A stretch of 27,464 nucleotides of DNA from a virus: positions 1-27,464 of the IMG/VR virus record IMGVR_UViG_3300032284_001963. The stretch is one strand, 5' to 3'. Below are positions 1 to 8,382 of the stretch, piece by piece. Made by a program: the position numbers and the translations under genes. How positions within the stretch are numbered: position 1 is the first letter of the stretch; each line of letters begins with the position of its first letter. The notes below the pieces were generated by a model. That model saw only the letters and a list, made by a program, of their open reading frames with translations, was not told the origin of the DNA and did no database searches.

Positions 1-326
1 GGATCGCATAGAACAAATTCAGATTCATAAACTCCATCCTCAAGAAGAAGAATATTATCTGCTTGCTTTATTTTTAAATTTTCATTTGTAATGGCTAAAA
101 ATTTAAGGAGACGTTCTGGATCCCGAATGATGATATCGGTTATACTTAAAGTATCTTTTTTGATAGTGCAATAAGATAATACTGCGCTTTTATGAGCTAT
201 AACATAAGAAGACAATTCTATCTTGTTAGATTTATTGTTCAAAAAAATATAATAATCTTCTACTCCTTTAAGGTTTAAAAAAACCTTCTTTATAGAAGAC
301 ACAATAACCTCTTTGCTACTACTCAT
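1..326 (-). CDS. Possible sliding clamp (gp45-like), C-terminus beyond window
   Basis: An open frame begins with ATG at 326 and runs off the left edge without a stop, giving 108 residues. It lies 9 bases after the stop of the family B polymerase, so it is probably the next gene of that operon. The N-terminal part (MSSSKEVIVSSIKK...) is not diagnostic. The stretch at about residues 63-107 (TDIIIRDPERLLKFL, then a short charged turn, then LLLEDG and SEFVLCD) resembles the T4/RB69 gp45 segment that reads roughly DVALYDLNSFLSIL...IKIAD. A clamp next to gene 43 would make sense because gp45 tethers gp43 to DNA. The match is by eye, the gene is incomplete, and another function is possible. That the frame is coding is much surer than its name. 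Confidence 0.5.
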   Translation of the reverse strand, partial: MSSSKEVIVSSIKKVFLNLKGVEDYYIFLNNKSNKIELSSYVIAHKSAVLSYCTIKKDTLSITDIIIRDPERLLKFLAITNENLKIKQADNILLLEDGVYESEFVLCD

Positions 327-335
327 AAAACAAAA

Positions 336-2915
336 TTACAAATATTTTATAAACTTATTGACTTTTTTGTTAAGATTTATTTGACCCCAATTCATATTTT
401 CATAAATCTTCGTCAATTTATTAATCAGATTGCGGTCAAACATAGCCTCTCTGTCAACATACTTATTCATTATTTCTCTAATATCAGGACAGGGTTCATA
501 ACCATTTATAGCCAAAACATCTATGTTATAAGGATTATCTTTTAAATAAACCCACAACATTTTATCCCCTGCCTGAATAATAGGGAAAGTTCTATGCATT
601 CCCTTAAATCGTAACAAATCATTGTGATAAATAGCCGCTTTGGTATTTACTGGACAATGTAATTTGGTTGTACTAAATATCTGACCGGCACCTGGAGCCT
701 TGCCAATATATTCTCTATACTTTTTTATTCCTGTAGGTTTAGCCACTTCTTCAAGAGAAAGCGTTTTAAACTTCTCCCTAAAGTTTAGAATGAGTTCATC
801 TACAAAATCTTTCTTTTTACCAAATAATAAGTTCTTAACTAAGTTTTGATAAAATTCTCTAAACAATTTAGGAAAAGAACTTTTCATACCATCAAGACCC
901 TTGAAATCAAAATCTTCAACGATCACACCTTCTCTGTCTACTATATATTGTGCATACTGTTTCTTAGCCGAAATATATAAAGTTTTAGAAATCGTCTCGG
1001 ATTTGATCCTAACCCGATTATTATCGGAGTTAAAATATCCTTTGGTAAAATAAGAAGCATAGTATTCGTTGAGAGTATCGGCAAATTCCTTCGCTATTGG
1101 TCTCAATTTTTCAATAGAGGTTTTATCATCATTAAGATCGATCTCGGGAAAACGATGCCTTAAAACGCTTCTAGCGTCAACATAAAGCGAATCTGTATCA
1201 GACATAAGAACATAATCATTGTCTGTACTACATTCCGCATTATATTTATCATTTACAAAATCGGCGGACCTCGTAACAATAACCCTACCAGTTGCAGTAA
1301 TAGCTGAAGCCAAATAATCCTTACCATCTGAATATCTAAAAGATTTTAGTCCCAAGCATCCATAGATGCTATTCAAAAATACCTTCATCACATTTTGATA
1401 CAGATCATAGAATTCAAACATTTTGGTGTTTCCTTCCTCACCATATTTAATCATTGTTTTTTTAAACTCTTTCCTCTTGATAAACCAAGATTCCATAACC
1501 GCTGCGAGAATGCTTTTGTTTTCAGTATTAAAAGCTACTCCATTAGGCGATATAGTAAAATTGTTTTTTTCTATTACATTAATAAGCTTTTCAATAGTAA
1601 CTTCTTTTATCATCCCGTTTAACCGTTCTACTTGAACAACATCCTCTGGGTTCTTCTGTTTCAATTCATGAAGATTCCAGGAATCATCAAACGGATCTTC
1701 TGTCACAACCTTGAAAACAAATGTTTCAATTCCCGCATTTAAAAGAATACCAGCACTGGGATATTCCGATTCAATGTCTAGATCAAAATTCCAGCCATAT
1801 AGTCCAGGTATGGGGTCTTTTACGTATGCTCCGGCAAATTTGTCATCTTCTTCACCTTCCGCTATGTCATTCAAGGTAGGATCGTTGGTTGTAGGTTTAT
1901 TGGGTGACACAATGTCCATCCTCTTCAAATAGGTCATAATAGCCCCTTCTACAACCCTGGATGATTGATATACGTAATGATAAGGCACATGACCTAGATG
2001 ACACACCATTATAGCAAGATCGATGAATTTCTTTTTACGATCTAGTTCTACAATAAGTCGAACGTCATTAACGTTATACTCAATAAATTTATTCACGTCC
2101 TCTTTGAACAATCTATCCAAACTTCCTTCATACTTAATTTTACCTTTACCCAATTCTTTTTGGGAAATGGCTTCCAAAGCATAAGAAGGCTGTTGGCGAG
2201 GAATAAATTTCTTATACAATCTAAGATAATCGAATGAATTAACACCGGCTATCTTATAAGGCATCTTATCATCTCTTTCATCAAAATCTACTATACCCAG
2301 AGGAGAAAGCTTATTAGCTTCTTTTTGGCCTATAAGCTTTTTCATTCTGTTATACAGGTACGGAATATCAAAAGAATCTCCATTCCAAGTAGAAACAATG
2401 GTAGGATCTATCTCAATCCATTTATCCAGAAATTTCCTAAGCAATTCTATTTCAGAAGTACATGGTATAACCGTAGTATCATCTTTTGTAGTAGACTGCA
2501 AATCGGAAGAAAGATCCAGGATGTAAACATAGTAATGTTTGGTATTTTCATCATAGACCGCAACGGCTGTGATTTTCATCGGAGCTTTCTGACAATATGC
2601 TAGATTTATCGCTTCTCCTCTTTCTGTTTCAATGTCGAGATAGATCCTGTTATGATAGGTCGGTACATCATCGACTTCCCTGTAAATGTCAAGAAGAATA
2701 CTTAAATTCTTGTCGACATCTTTCTCGTAGAGTTCAAAGTCCTCTTTGACGTACTTCTTTGTAGCATTGGCTCTTTTACCATCCAAAGTAGCAAATTCTC
2801 CATCCTCTGCCAACTTATAATAAGTGGGATTGTATGGAAATTTGATCCACCCTTCCGCATCATCCCTAAGATGACAAATGCGGTCTCTGTATGAATAGTA
2901 TATGCTTTGGTACAT
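336..2915 (-). CDS. 43: Family B replicative DNA polymerase (T4 gp43-like)
   Basis: This replicase copies the phage genome and proofreads with a 3'-5' exonuclease. Using ATG at 2915 it has 859 residues, close to T4 gp43 (898). Exonuclease motifs are intact: Exo I YLDIETE (D94, E96), Exo II TWNGDSFDIPYL (D183), Exo III YNVNDVRL (Y280, D284). Polymerase motif A is DIESEYPS (D380, steric-gate Y385), motif B KVFLNSIYGCLG (K511, N515, Y518) and motif C SDTDSLYVD (D573, D575). The usual Leu before the motif A Tyr is Glu. The frame stays open up to a GTG at 2951, but ATG 2915 lies one base after the dUTPase stop and gives a gp43-like N-terminus, so I chose it. It belongs to the dUTPase operon and probably acts with gp32, the helicase and a clamp. 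Confidence 0.96.
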   Translation of the reverse strand: MYQSIYYSYRDRICHLRDDAEGWIKFPYNPTYYKLAEDGEFATLDGKRANATKKYVKEDFELYEKDVDKNLSILLDIYREVDDVPTYHNRIYLDIETERGEAINLAYCQKAPMKITAVAVYDENTKHYYVYILDLSSDLQSTTKDDTTVIPCTSEIELLRKFLDKWIEIDPTIVSTWNGDSFDIPYLYNRMKKLIGQKEANKLSPLGIVDFDERDDKMPYKIAGVNSFDYLRLYKKFIPRQQPSYALEAISQKELGKGKIKYEGSLDRLFKEDVNKFIEYNVNDVRLIVELDRKKKFIDLAIMVCHLGHVPYHYVYQSSRVVEGAIMTYLKRMDIVSPNKPTTNDPTLNDIAEGEEDDKFAGAYVKDPIPGLYGWNFDLDIESEYPSAGILLNAGIETFVFKVVTEDPFDDSWNLHELKQKNPEDVVQVERLNGMIKEVTIEKLINVIEKNNFTISPNGVAFNTENKSILAAVMESWFIKRKEFKKTMIKYGEEGNTKMFEFYDLYQNVMKVFLNSIYGCLGLKSFRYSDGKDYLASAITATGRVIVTRSADFVNDKYNAECSTDNDYVLMSDTDSLYVDARSVLRHRFPEIDLNDDKTSIEKLRPIAKEFADTLNEYYASYFTKGYFNSDNNRVRIKSETISKTLYISAKKQYAQYIVDREGVIVEDFDFKGLDGMKSSFPKLFREFYQNLVKNLLFGKKKDFVDELILNFREKFKTLSLEEVAKPTGIKKYREYIGKAPGAGQIFSTTKLHCPVNTKAAIYHNDLLRFKGMHRTFPIIQAGDKMLWVYLKDNPYNIDVLAINGYEPCPDIREIMNKYVDREAMFDRNLINKLTKIYENMNWGQINLNKKVNKFIKYL

Positions 2916-2916
2916 T

Positions 2917-3375
2917 TTAATTACCGGTACTTCCAAATCCACCTTCTCCACGATCTGTGGAAGACAATTCTTCTACTTCTTCAAATTCGATAGGAATAAC
3001 TTCTTCTAAATATATTTGACCTATCCGTTCCCCTATCTCAAATGGCGGCTTCGCATATTCAAAACTATAATCAATAAATTTTGTAACACCTGTAGGGAGA
3101 GATCTAAATCTAAATTGATATTCTCCCATGTAATCCGCGTCTCCAAGACCAGGAGAATTTTGTAATATCCATTTTGTTTTAGTGATGGAACTACGCGGAA
3201 CCAATGTTATTTTAAAATTGGGTGGGGGTTGCATAGCCCATCCTATTTTATAAATCACTAAATCTCTACTATCTTGAATCATCTCTGTCGCAACTACGTC
3301 CCATCCACCCGCAAATTCTGTAGATCTCTTAGGTACTACAGCATTAAGATGCAATTTTTTAATCTTGATATTCAT
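2917..3375 (-). CDS. dut: dUTPase (trimeric dUTP diphosphatase)
   Basis: It hydrolyses dUTP to dUMP and pyrophosphate, which keeps uracil out of phage DNA and supplies the dTMP precursor. All five motifs of the trimeric family are present in 152 residues: I AGGWDVVA (22-29), II PRSS (60-63), III GLGDADYMGE (76-85, with catalytic Asp 79 and ribose-discriminating Tyr 82), IV GERIGQI (115-121) and V RGEGGFGSTG (142-151). Length is typical. ATG at 3375 overlaps the end of the upstream small gene by 17 bases, and its stop sits one base before the polymerase ATG. This suggests translational coupling. The position beside a ribonucleotide reductase and replicase fits nucleotide supply. Motif III reads G-L-G-D rather than the common G-V-I-D; otherwise it looks fully functional. 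Confidence 0.95.
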   Translation of the reverse strand: MNIKIKKLHLNAVVPKRSTEFAGGWDVVATEMIQDSRDLVIYKIGWAMQPPPNFKITLVPRSSITKTKWILQNSPGLGDADYMGEYQFRFRSLPTGVTKFIDYSFEYAKPPFEIGERIGQIYLEEVIPIEFEEVEELSSTDRGEGGFGSTGN

Positions 3376-3586
3376 GAATTATATTTTCTATGAGGTTAAT
3401 AATATCCATCGGAGGTTGTACTTCTTTGAATCTTTCCCTATGAAAACAATTATGGGGAGGAGGCGGTTCAATTTCTACTAATATTAGATGACCTTCCCCT
3501 ACTACATCATACACAGTATATATACTGCCTTCTTCAATGATTCCTGGAGAACCTTTAATACATTCAACTAATGATCCCGCTTGCAT
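3359..3586 (-). CDS. Small conserved phage protein, probable SH3-like beta barrel
   Basis: The product has 75 residues and no assigned function. It begins MQAGSLVECI and continues with GSIYTVYDVVGEGHLILVE, ending in an RF-containing strand (HRERFKEV). This G-x-x-V...G-x-x-Y-x-V...RF pattern is common in small phage proteins predicted to form SH3-like barrels. Residues 40-44 hold a proline run (EPPPPH), and the last 17 residues look helical. ATG at 3586 follows the previous stop by 5 bases, and its own end overlaps the dUTPase start by 17 bases, so it is part of the same transcript. The fold is inference and no role is assigned. Confidence 0.72.
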   Translation of the reverse strand: MQAGSLVECIKGSPGIIEEGSIYTVYDVVGEGHLILVEIEPPPPHNCFHRERFKEVQPPMDIINLIENIIHEYQD

Positions 3587-3591
3587 AACTA

Positions 3592-3810
3592 TTATTTTTT
3601 AACTTCTTCTTTTTTCTCGATTGCGTCAAGATGTTCTTTCAAATATTCTAACGCTCCGCTTGCAGTAACAATAAATTTGACCAGCTCTACATTTAATTTT
3701 TTCTGTTCTGACAAAGAATGAAATAAATAAGCGATACCTAAACAAAGACCTGCTATTGTGATGCTCAATACATCATTACTAATTTGACCGTCTGGGTTTG
3801 TGAAATGCAT
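3592..3810 (-). CDS. Small single-pass membrane protein
   Basis: The product has 72 residues. A hydrophobic segment at about residues 14-32 (VLSITIAGLCLGIAYLF) should cross the membrane. It is preceded by a short polar N-terminus (MHFTNPDGQISND) and followed by a helical region and a charged tail (AIEKKEEVKK). Size and layout are compatible with a class III-type holin, a spanin subunit or a membrane-anchored accessory protein, but nothing in the sequence decides between them and no lysin gene is nearby. It lies between the DUF5522-like gene (31-base gap) and the SH3-like gene (5-base gap) in the nucleotide metabolism operon. Confidence 0.7.
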   Translation of the reverse strand: MHFTNPDGQISNDVLSITIAGLCLGIAYLFHSLSEQKKLNVELVKFIVTASGALEYLKEHLDAIEKKEEVKK

Positions 3811-3841
3811 AACAAATTGTTTAGACCAAAATTAAAAACTA

Positions 3842-4015
3842 TTATCGATTTTTCAAAATTTTATTTCCTTTTTGATTTTTTGGTTGATAAGGACAATTTA
3901 AACAACCGTTTCCACAACAAGATCCTCGTTGGGTTAAATAGAGAGCGGAGAATACCAAGTATCCCCGCTCGTCTATATAGTAATGAACACCCTCTATTAA
4001 TTTATTCGATGGCAC
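3842..4015 (-). CDS. DUF5522-like small Cys-rich protein
   Basis: The product has 57 residues if translation starts at GTG 4015. The core is YIDERGYLVFSALYLTQRG followed by SCCGNGCLNCPYQP. This matches the DUF5522 pattern of G-Y-x-V-F-T...RG-x-CC-x-x-GC-x-x-CPY, whose four cysteines probably bind metal. The function of the family is unknown. I know it chiefly from Bacteroidota genomes, which supports that host group. The frame is open to a TTG at 4048, inside the reductase gene. I prefer GTG 4015 because GGAGG stands five bases before it, inside codons for the reductase C-terminal CAGGQC tail. The gene therefore overlaps the reductase end by 14 bases (47 with the TTG start). One residue departs from the usual form: GCLNCPY instead of GCRHCPY. 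Confidence 0.8.
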   Translation of the reverse strand: MPSNKLIEGVHYYIDERGYLVFSALYLTQRGSCCGNGCLNCPYQPKNQKGNKILKNR

Positions 4016-5852
4016 ATTGTCCTCCCGCACAGGCCGCAACTTGACCAAAATCTACCGCATCGTCGAGTTCAATAACATTAGAAAGATCAAGAGCTTTTAA
4101 AGTATCAATTCTTTTATCATATTCTTCCTTAGTTATATCACAAAAAGGAGCTTGGGCATAACTGCCTCCAAAATGAGGCAATACACTAAGACCGTTATAA
4201 AATTCTTTATTGTCCCACATCCAGGAACCAACAGTTTCCCATTCATTTTCTTTTACATAAATGGTGGCAGATACGTTATGAGTATTATCTCCAGAAATAT
4301 GTCCAGGTTTAACCCATTCCTGAGAGAATTTTTTAACTCTTTCTAAAGTATCAATAGAAGATTCTGTTCTAAAAATAGAATTTTCAGGTGCTTTTACGGG
4401 AATTCTTACGCATAAAGTATCGTGAGGCCTAAGTACATCATCTTCACACAATTCAGGATGATTGACCATAAGATACATAGCAAGATCTTCATTCTTATTA
4501 AACCTCATGGTGCGAAGATAATAGTCGTTATGCCATGCGTGAATGCCGGAAGATGTTCCCAAAACAAGACTTGTAGTTCCAGAAGGTTTGATACAAGTTA
4601 CTCTAGCCGCAGGATTAGTTCCAATAATACCGCTAATCCTTTTATTAGTTTCTATAGCTAATTGTGAAGCGGCTTCCAAATCATAATTCAAAATTTCACC
4701 AGATCCTATTCCAGTCATACCGATACCTAAAAGAGCATCCTTCTGAGTAGTCTTTTGCCAAATAGGCCTGAGATAATGAAAATCTGTGAAACCGGCTTGA
4801 AGAGATCCAAATAAAGCAGCGGCTATTGCTCTTTCATTTAAATCTTCTTGACTAGAAATATCAGAAACATTTAGTTCGCAAAGATTGCAGAACTGATAAG
4901 GCCTGAGGCCGATTTCGCAGCAAGGATTAGTTCCCCAATCAATATTGTTGGTCCAATAAATTCCAGGTTCTCCGGAATTAGAGGCTTCAATACGTTTCCA
5001 AAGATTAAGAAATTCTTCTTGACTAATTTTTCCTCTTTCAAGAACGGCAGAGTTGTTTGCTCTTCCCCTCTGTTCATTTAATTCATACCATTCGCCATAT
5101 TTGCAAGTTATCATGTCTTCATCATCGTGGCTAAATAAAGCGATCATAGCACTTCTCCTGATACCACCAGCAAGAACACTGTTAGCAATATGACAAAGAA
5201 TATCATGACATTCCAAAGGAGTTAATTGCTCACCTTCTGCTTTTCTATCTAAAATAGCCTGGATATGGGCTAAGCAAAGTTTCAGAGGTTCGGGACCGGG
5301 AGCTTTGCCACCAGCAGTTACTAGCCTAGCACCTTTATGACGAATGCTCCTAAAATCAAAATTAGGCATAAACGATCCTTCTAAATATGCTTTCATAAGC
5401 ACTTTGACCGCATCTGCCCATCCCATAATAGAATCTTCAATCAGATAATTTCTTTTCTTACCAGGAATTTTTACAGAAGGAAGAGTAGAAACATGGTGTT
5501 TTTGTACAGAATAACCTACACCGGTTCCTCCAAGAAGAAGAAACATCGTTTCGCTAAAACTATGAATGCTATCAATAGGTAAAAAGCAACAATTATATAT
5601 GCGAGAATTATTAACCTCAGCAGCAGGTCCTGCAAATTGTAACGCTCTCATAGAAGGTAAAACCTTCTTATCTCTGATAAATTTGGATTTTTCTATGATA
5701 ACATCTTCAAGTTTAGGATACTTGTTGACCATCATTTCAACATATCTATCTACAATCTCATCCCAAGTTTCTCTTCTTTTCTGTTCCGGAATATACTTCG
5801 CGTATTTACTAAATACTGTAATCGAACTCAAGGCTTCAAGTCCCAAATCCAT
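4002..5852 (-). CDS. nrdJ: Class II (adenosylcobalamin-dependent) ribonucleotide reductase
   Basis: It reduces ribonucleotides to deoxyribonucleotides using a thiyl radical generated from coenzyme B12. The 616 residues include LPSMRALQFAG (65-75), YNCC (86-89, first active-site Cys), GGTGVGYSV (108-116), GGIRRSA (229-235), NPCCEIGL (309-316, with radical Cys 311 and Glu 313) and FCNLCE (321-326, Cys 322 as the second redox Cys). They also include KPSGTTSLVLGTSSGIHA (422-439) and the C-terminal shuttle pair CAGGQC (608-613). The tail closely resembles CEGGAC of the monomeric Lactobacillus enzyme. It is shorter than that enzyme (739), with no separate ATP-cone visible. There is no class I small subunit or class III activase in the window, as expected for class II. 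It would need host B12 or a host salvage pathway. Confidence 0.93.
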   Translation of the reverse strand: MDLGLEALSSITVFSKYAKYIPEQKRRETWDEIVDRYVEMMVNKYPKLEDVIIEKSKFIRDKKVLPSMRALQFAGPAAEVNNSRIYNCCFLPIDSIHSFSETMFLLLGGTGVGYSVQKHHVSTLPSVKIPGKKRNYLIEDSIMGWADAVKVLMKAYLEGSFMPNFDFRSIRHKGARLVTAGGKAPGPEPLKLCLAHIQAILDRKAEGEQLTPLECHDILCHIANSVLAGGIRRSAMIALFSHDDEDMITCKYGEWYELNEQRGRANNSAVLERGKISQEEFLNLWKRIEASNSGEPGIYWTNNIDWGTNPCCEIGLRPYQFCNLCELNVSDISSQEDLNERAIAAALFGSLQAGFTDFHYLRPIWQKTTQKDALLGIGMTGIGSGEILNYDLEAASQLAIETNKRISGIIGTNPAARVTCIKPSGTTSLVLGTSSGIHAWHNDYYLRTMRFNKNEDLAMYLMVNHPELCEDDVLRPHDTLCVRIPVKAPENSIFRTESSIDTLERVKKFSQEWVKPGHISGDNTHNVSATIYVKENEWETVGSWMWDNKEFYNGLSVLPHFGGSYAQAPFCDITKEEYDKRIDTLKALDLSNVIELDDAVDFGQVAACAGGQCAIE

Positions 5853-5984
5853 GTTCTTATTTTTATAAGGTTAATGATTATTACAACAAAAAATTATTAG
5901 AGGCAAGAATAAATAGGCTATCTAAACACTAAATTTTTAGTATTGCCCGTGTTTTTTTAGTCGATATATATGATATCTATCGAC
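5853..5984 (-). other. 132-base gap with inverted repeats before nrdJ
   Basis: This is the longest gap in the replication module. An 8-bp inverted repeat (AGTCGATA...TATCGACT, 5959-5985) begins at the helicase stop codon. On the minus strand it is followed by A residues rather than U, so it is not a standard terminator and could protect the mRNA end. A weaker 6-bp repeat (ACTAAA/TTTAGT) lies at 5928-5941. I found no good TTTG/TAnnTTTG promoter and no small ORF. A promoter for the reductase gene is plausible but not shown. Confidence 0.4.
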
Positions 5985-7328
5985 TTAACTTCTCGACAAT
6001 CTGGTTCTCAGATTATTAAGATCGTCATTACTAAATTCCCCGTTTCCATCTTGTTCTTCTTCCTCATCATAAAGGTCTTCCGATATATCGATAACGCCAG
6101 AACTAAGGTCGATTTTGGCAGCATAGGTCATTCCGTCAGGTCCCAATCGCGATTTCATGATATGAAACCTACCAGTACCATTGATTTTATCTTTACGCTT
6201 TCTAGAAAGTGACACACTAAAGTCAGCAATCATCATCTTGCCAAAACTTCCTGCTACCTTATCACTTTCAATAATCTCGTCTCTGGCACCCATGCGATTA
6301 ATCTGAGAAGGACAAATGAATGGAATCTTCATGTCTTTGGCGAGACCTTTTAGATCGGTATATATATCATCGATCTCTTCTTTGGTCTCTTTGCGGACCT
6401 TCCTGGCCCTTAAAAGATCGGGGTAGTCTATTATAACCAGATCAGGAATAAACTCGCTATTGGCCTCTGTCTGCCTCAGGTGAGATTCTATAGTATCTAG
6501 AGAAGCGCGACCAGGAGAATATTCTTTGATTATTATTCTTCCGGGTAATTCCTGGATTGCTTTAGTTACTTCTTTCCTATGAAATTTTAATTTCTTGATG
6601 TCGATTCCAGTGAGGATAGAATCGATTTTTTTACCTACATACCTCTCGTCTAGTTCGAGAGTATAATAAATGACTTTATAACCTAACTTAACAGCGTTTG
6701 CAGCTATGCAACATACAACAGTACTTTTACCTATGCCGGGAGGAGCAAACAGAAGCATGAGATTTCCATATCCTACTCCGCCGTCTGTAATATCGTTGAA
6801 AACCTTCCAAGGGAAAGGTATCTTATGATCCTCTTCTTCCCTAAATCTCGTTTCAATATCCTTTTCGTATTCATGGCCGATATTCTTATCGTTACCGGAT
6901 TTCAATGCATTGTCGATAAGTTTCCTTATCCCTTCATATTCTCCGTCTTTAAGAAGATCGACTGACGTTAATAAAGCTTCTTTTAACCTTTGGTTTTTGC
7001 AAAAATTAAAAAATTCTTCTTTTACATATTCGATTTCGTCGTGAGTAGTAGTATAAATCTGTTTTAATTCATTCTTGATAGAAACTCTCAGTACCTCATT
7101 CTCTTCTTTCTTCATTTCTACCTTCAAAACTTCCATAGTAGGATACGTATGATACTTTGCATAGTATTCTAAAACAGAATTGATAATCCATTTGTGTGCA
7201 GGAGATTCAAAATAATCGCCTGTTAAAACATCAGCTATCTTCTGAAGGAATGGTCTATCCTGGAGGAGAGAGTACAAGACTTTGATTTGGAACTGGTGGC
7301 CGTATTGTTCCAATTTATTTGCTGTCAT
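5985..7328 (-). CDS. 41: Replicative DNA helicase (DnaB family, T4 gp41-like)
   Basis: This hexameric 5'-3' helicase would unwind the fork on the lagging-strand template. The 447 residues are close to T4 gp41 (475). The N-terminal helical domain covers about 1-150. The RecA-type motor follows, with Walker A APPGIGKST (195-203), YYTLELDERYVGKK after it, Walker B PDLVIIDY (296-302, Asp 301), then CPSQINR (sensor-type Gln) and FSVSLSRKRKD. The C-terminus is acidic (DLYDEEEEQDGN) and ends LRTRLSRS, a possible interaction tail. ATG at 7328 lies 12 bases after the exonuclease stop. No separate primase or helicase loader is visible in this window. Confidence 0.93.
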   Translation of the reverse strand: MTANKLEQYGHQFQIKVLYSLLQDRPFLQKIADVLTGDYFESPAHKWIINSVLEYYAKYHTYPTMEVLKVEMKKEENEVLRVSIKNELKQIYTTTHDEIEYVKEEFFNFCKNQRLKEALLTSVDLLKDGEYEGIRKLIDNALKSGNDKNIGHEYEKDIETRFREEEDHKIPFPWKVFNDITDGGVGYGNLMLLFAPPGIGKSTVVCCIAANAVKLGYKVIYYTLELDERYVGKKIDSILTGIDIKKLKFHRKEVTKAIQELPGRIIIKEYSPGRASLDTIESHLRQTEANSEFIPDLVIIDYPDLLRARKVRKETKEEIDDIYTDLKGLAKDMKIPFICPSQINRMGARDEIIESDKVAGSFGKMMIADFSVSLSRKRKDKINGTGRFHIMKSRLGPDGMTYAAKIDLSSGVIDISEDLYDEEEEQDGNGEFSNDDLNNLRTRLSRS

Positions 7329-7340
7329 AGAGTATAGATT

Positions 7341-8381
7341 TTATTTGTAACTGTTCAAAACCGAAAACAAATTCAACCAAACTTCTAAGTTGGGGATATT
7401 ATCCGCCATCTTATCATGATTATAAAGTTTGATAAAATCATATTTCCTAAAAATCGGAATAGGAGAATGATATATGCTCTGTATTTTATTTTCATCATCT
7501 TCTGTAATGTTTATCTCTTTGAGATCCATAAGACGATAAAAAATATCCAGATCATTTTTTACATTTAACACCCTTTCATATAAAACCGATTTTTTCGGAG
7601 GGTGTTCACAAAGATCGTATAAATTTTCGATACTTTTAGCTTCGCTTTCAGATAAAAGCTGAAAAAGTTTTGGAGTATTTTTTTCACCTAACCCACTAAC
7701 CCCAGGAATATTATCTGAATCATCGCCAATCAAAATCTTATACAGAAGAAAATTAATAGGATGTACTTGATATTCTTCAAGAACGTTTCCTATTTCATAT
7801 ATTTTCTTTTTTATAGGGCTATAAACTTTTACTCGATTATTTATTAGCTGTAAATAATCAGTATCAGTAGACATTATATAAACATTAGCATCATCATATT
7901 CTCTTTGTACATGCTCAGTTATATATCCAATAACATCATCTGCTTCTAATCGATCTATAGAAATAGATATCAAAGGAAGATACGATAAATAATCCATTAA
8001 ACGAACTACTTGTTCGTATTTAGATTCATCTTCATCTTCTTTATTATCAAAAGATCTTCGATTTAATATTCTTGGTCTATTTCTGTTTGCTTTGTACGGA
8101 GGATACAAATATTTTCTATTAACCGACCCGGATTCACCATCAAATACGATGATGACCCGAGTCGGATTTAATATCTTAATAGCATGGCCTACAGATTTTA
8201 GGAATCCTATAATTCCACCAACATCATGGCCCATAAGATTACTTCTAGTAACAGCAGCAAACCCTCTTAAAAAAGTATTGATACCATCGACTAGAAGAAT
8301 CCTGCTATTTAGATGAAAATTGGGTTTGGATTCTTCCTTATCTATTTTAGAAAAAATATCAAGAAGTCTGTTTTTATCCAT
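7341..8381 (-). CDS. 5'-3' exonuclease / flap endonuclease (T4 RNase H-like)
   Basis: It should remove RNA primers and 5' flaps during lagging-strand synthesis. It belongs to the family that also forms the N-terminal domain of bacterial Pol I. The 346 residues carry the metal-binding acids in order: LLVDG (Asp 32), VIIVFDG (Asp 81), EADDVIGY (Glu 146, Asp 148, Asp 149), STDTDYLQL (Asp 173, Asp 175) and IGDDSDNIPGV (Asp 220, 221, 223). They are followed by the helix-hairpin GVSGLGEKNTPKLF that binds DNA. All expected acids are present. The gene starts one base after the uvsX stop. It is notable that a Pol I-like polymerase without this domain is encoded about 2.5 kb upstream in the same module. 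Confidence 0.92.
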   Translation of the reverse strand: MDKNRLLDIFSKIDKEESKPNFHLNSRILLVDGINTFLRGFAAVTRSNLMGHDVGGIIGFLKSVGHAIKILNPTRVIIVFDGESGSVNRKYLYPPYKANRNRPRILNRRSFDNKEDEDESKYEQVVRLMDYLSYLPLISISIDRLEADDVIGYITEHVQREYDDANVYIMSTDTDYLQLINNRVKVYSPIKKKIYEIGNVLEEYQVHPINFLLYKILIGDDSDNIPGVSGLGEKNTPKLFQLLSESEAKSIENLYDLCEHPPKKSVLYERVLNVKNDLDIFYRLMDLKEINITEDDENKIQSIYHSPIPIFRKYDFIKLYNHDKMADNIPNLEVWLNLFSVLNSYK

Positions 8382-8382
8382 A

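Noticed and set aside
5959-5985. Terminator after the helicase gene
   Set aside because: The hairpin is followed by A residues on the minus strand rather than a U-tract.
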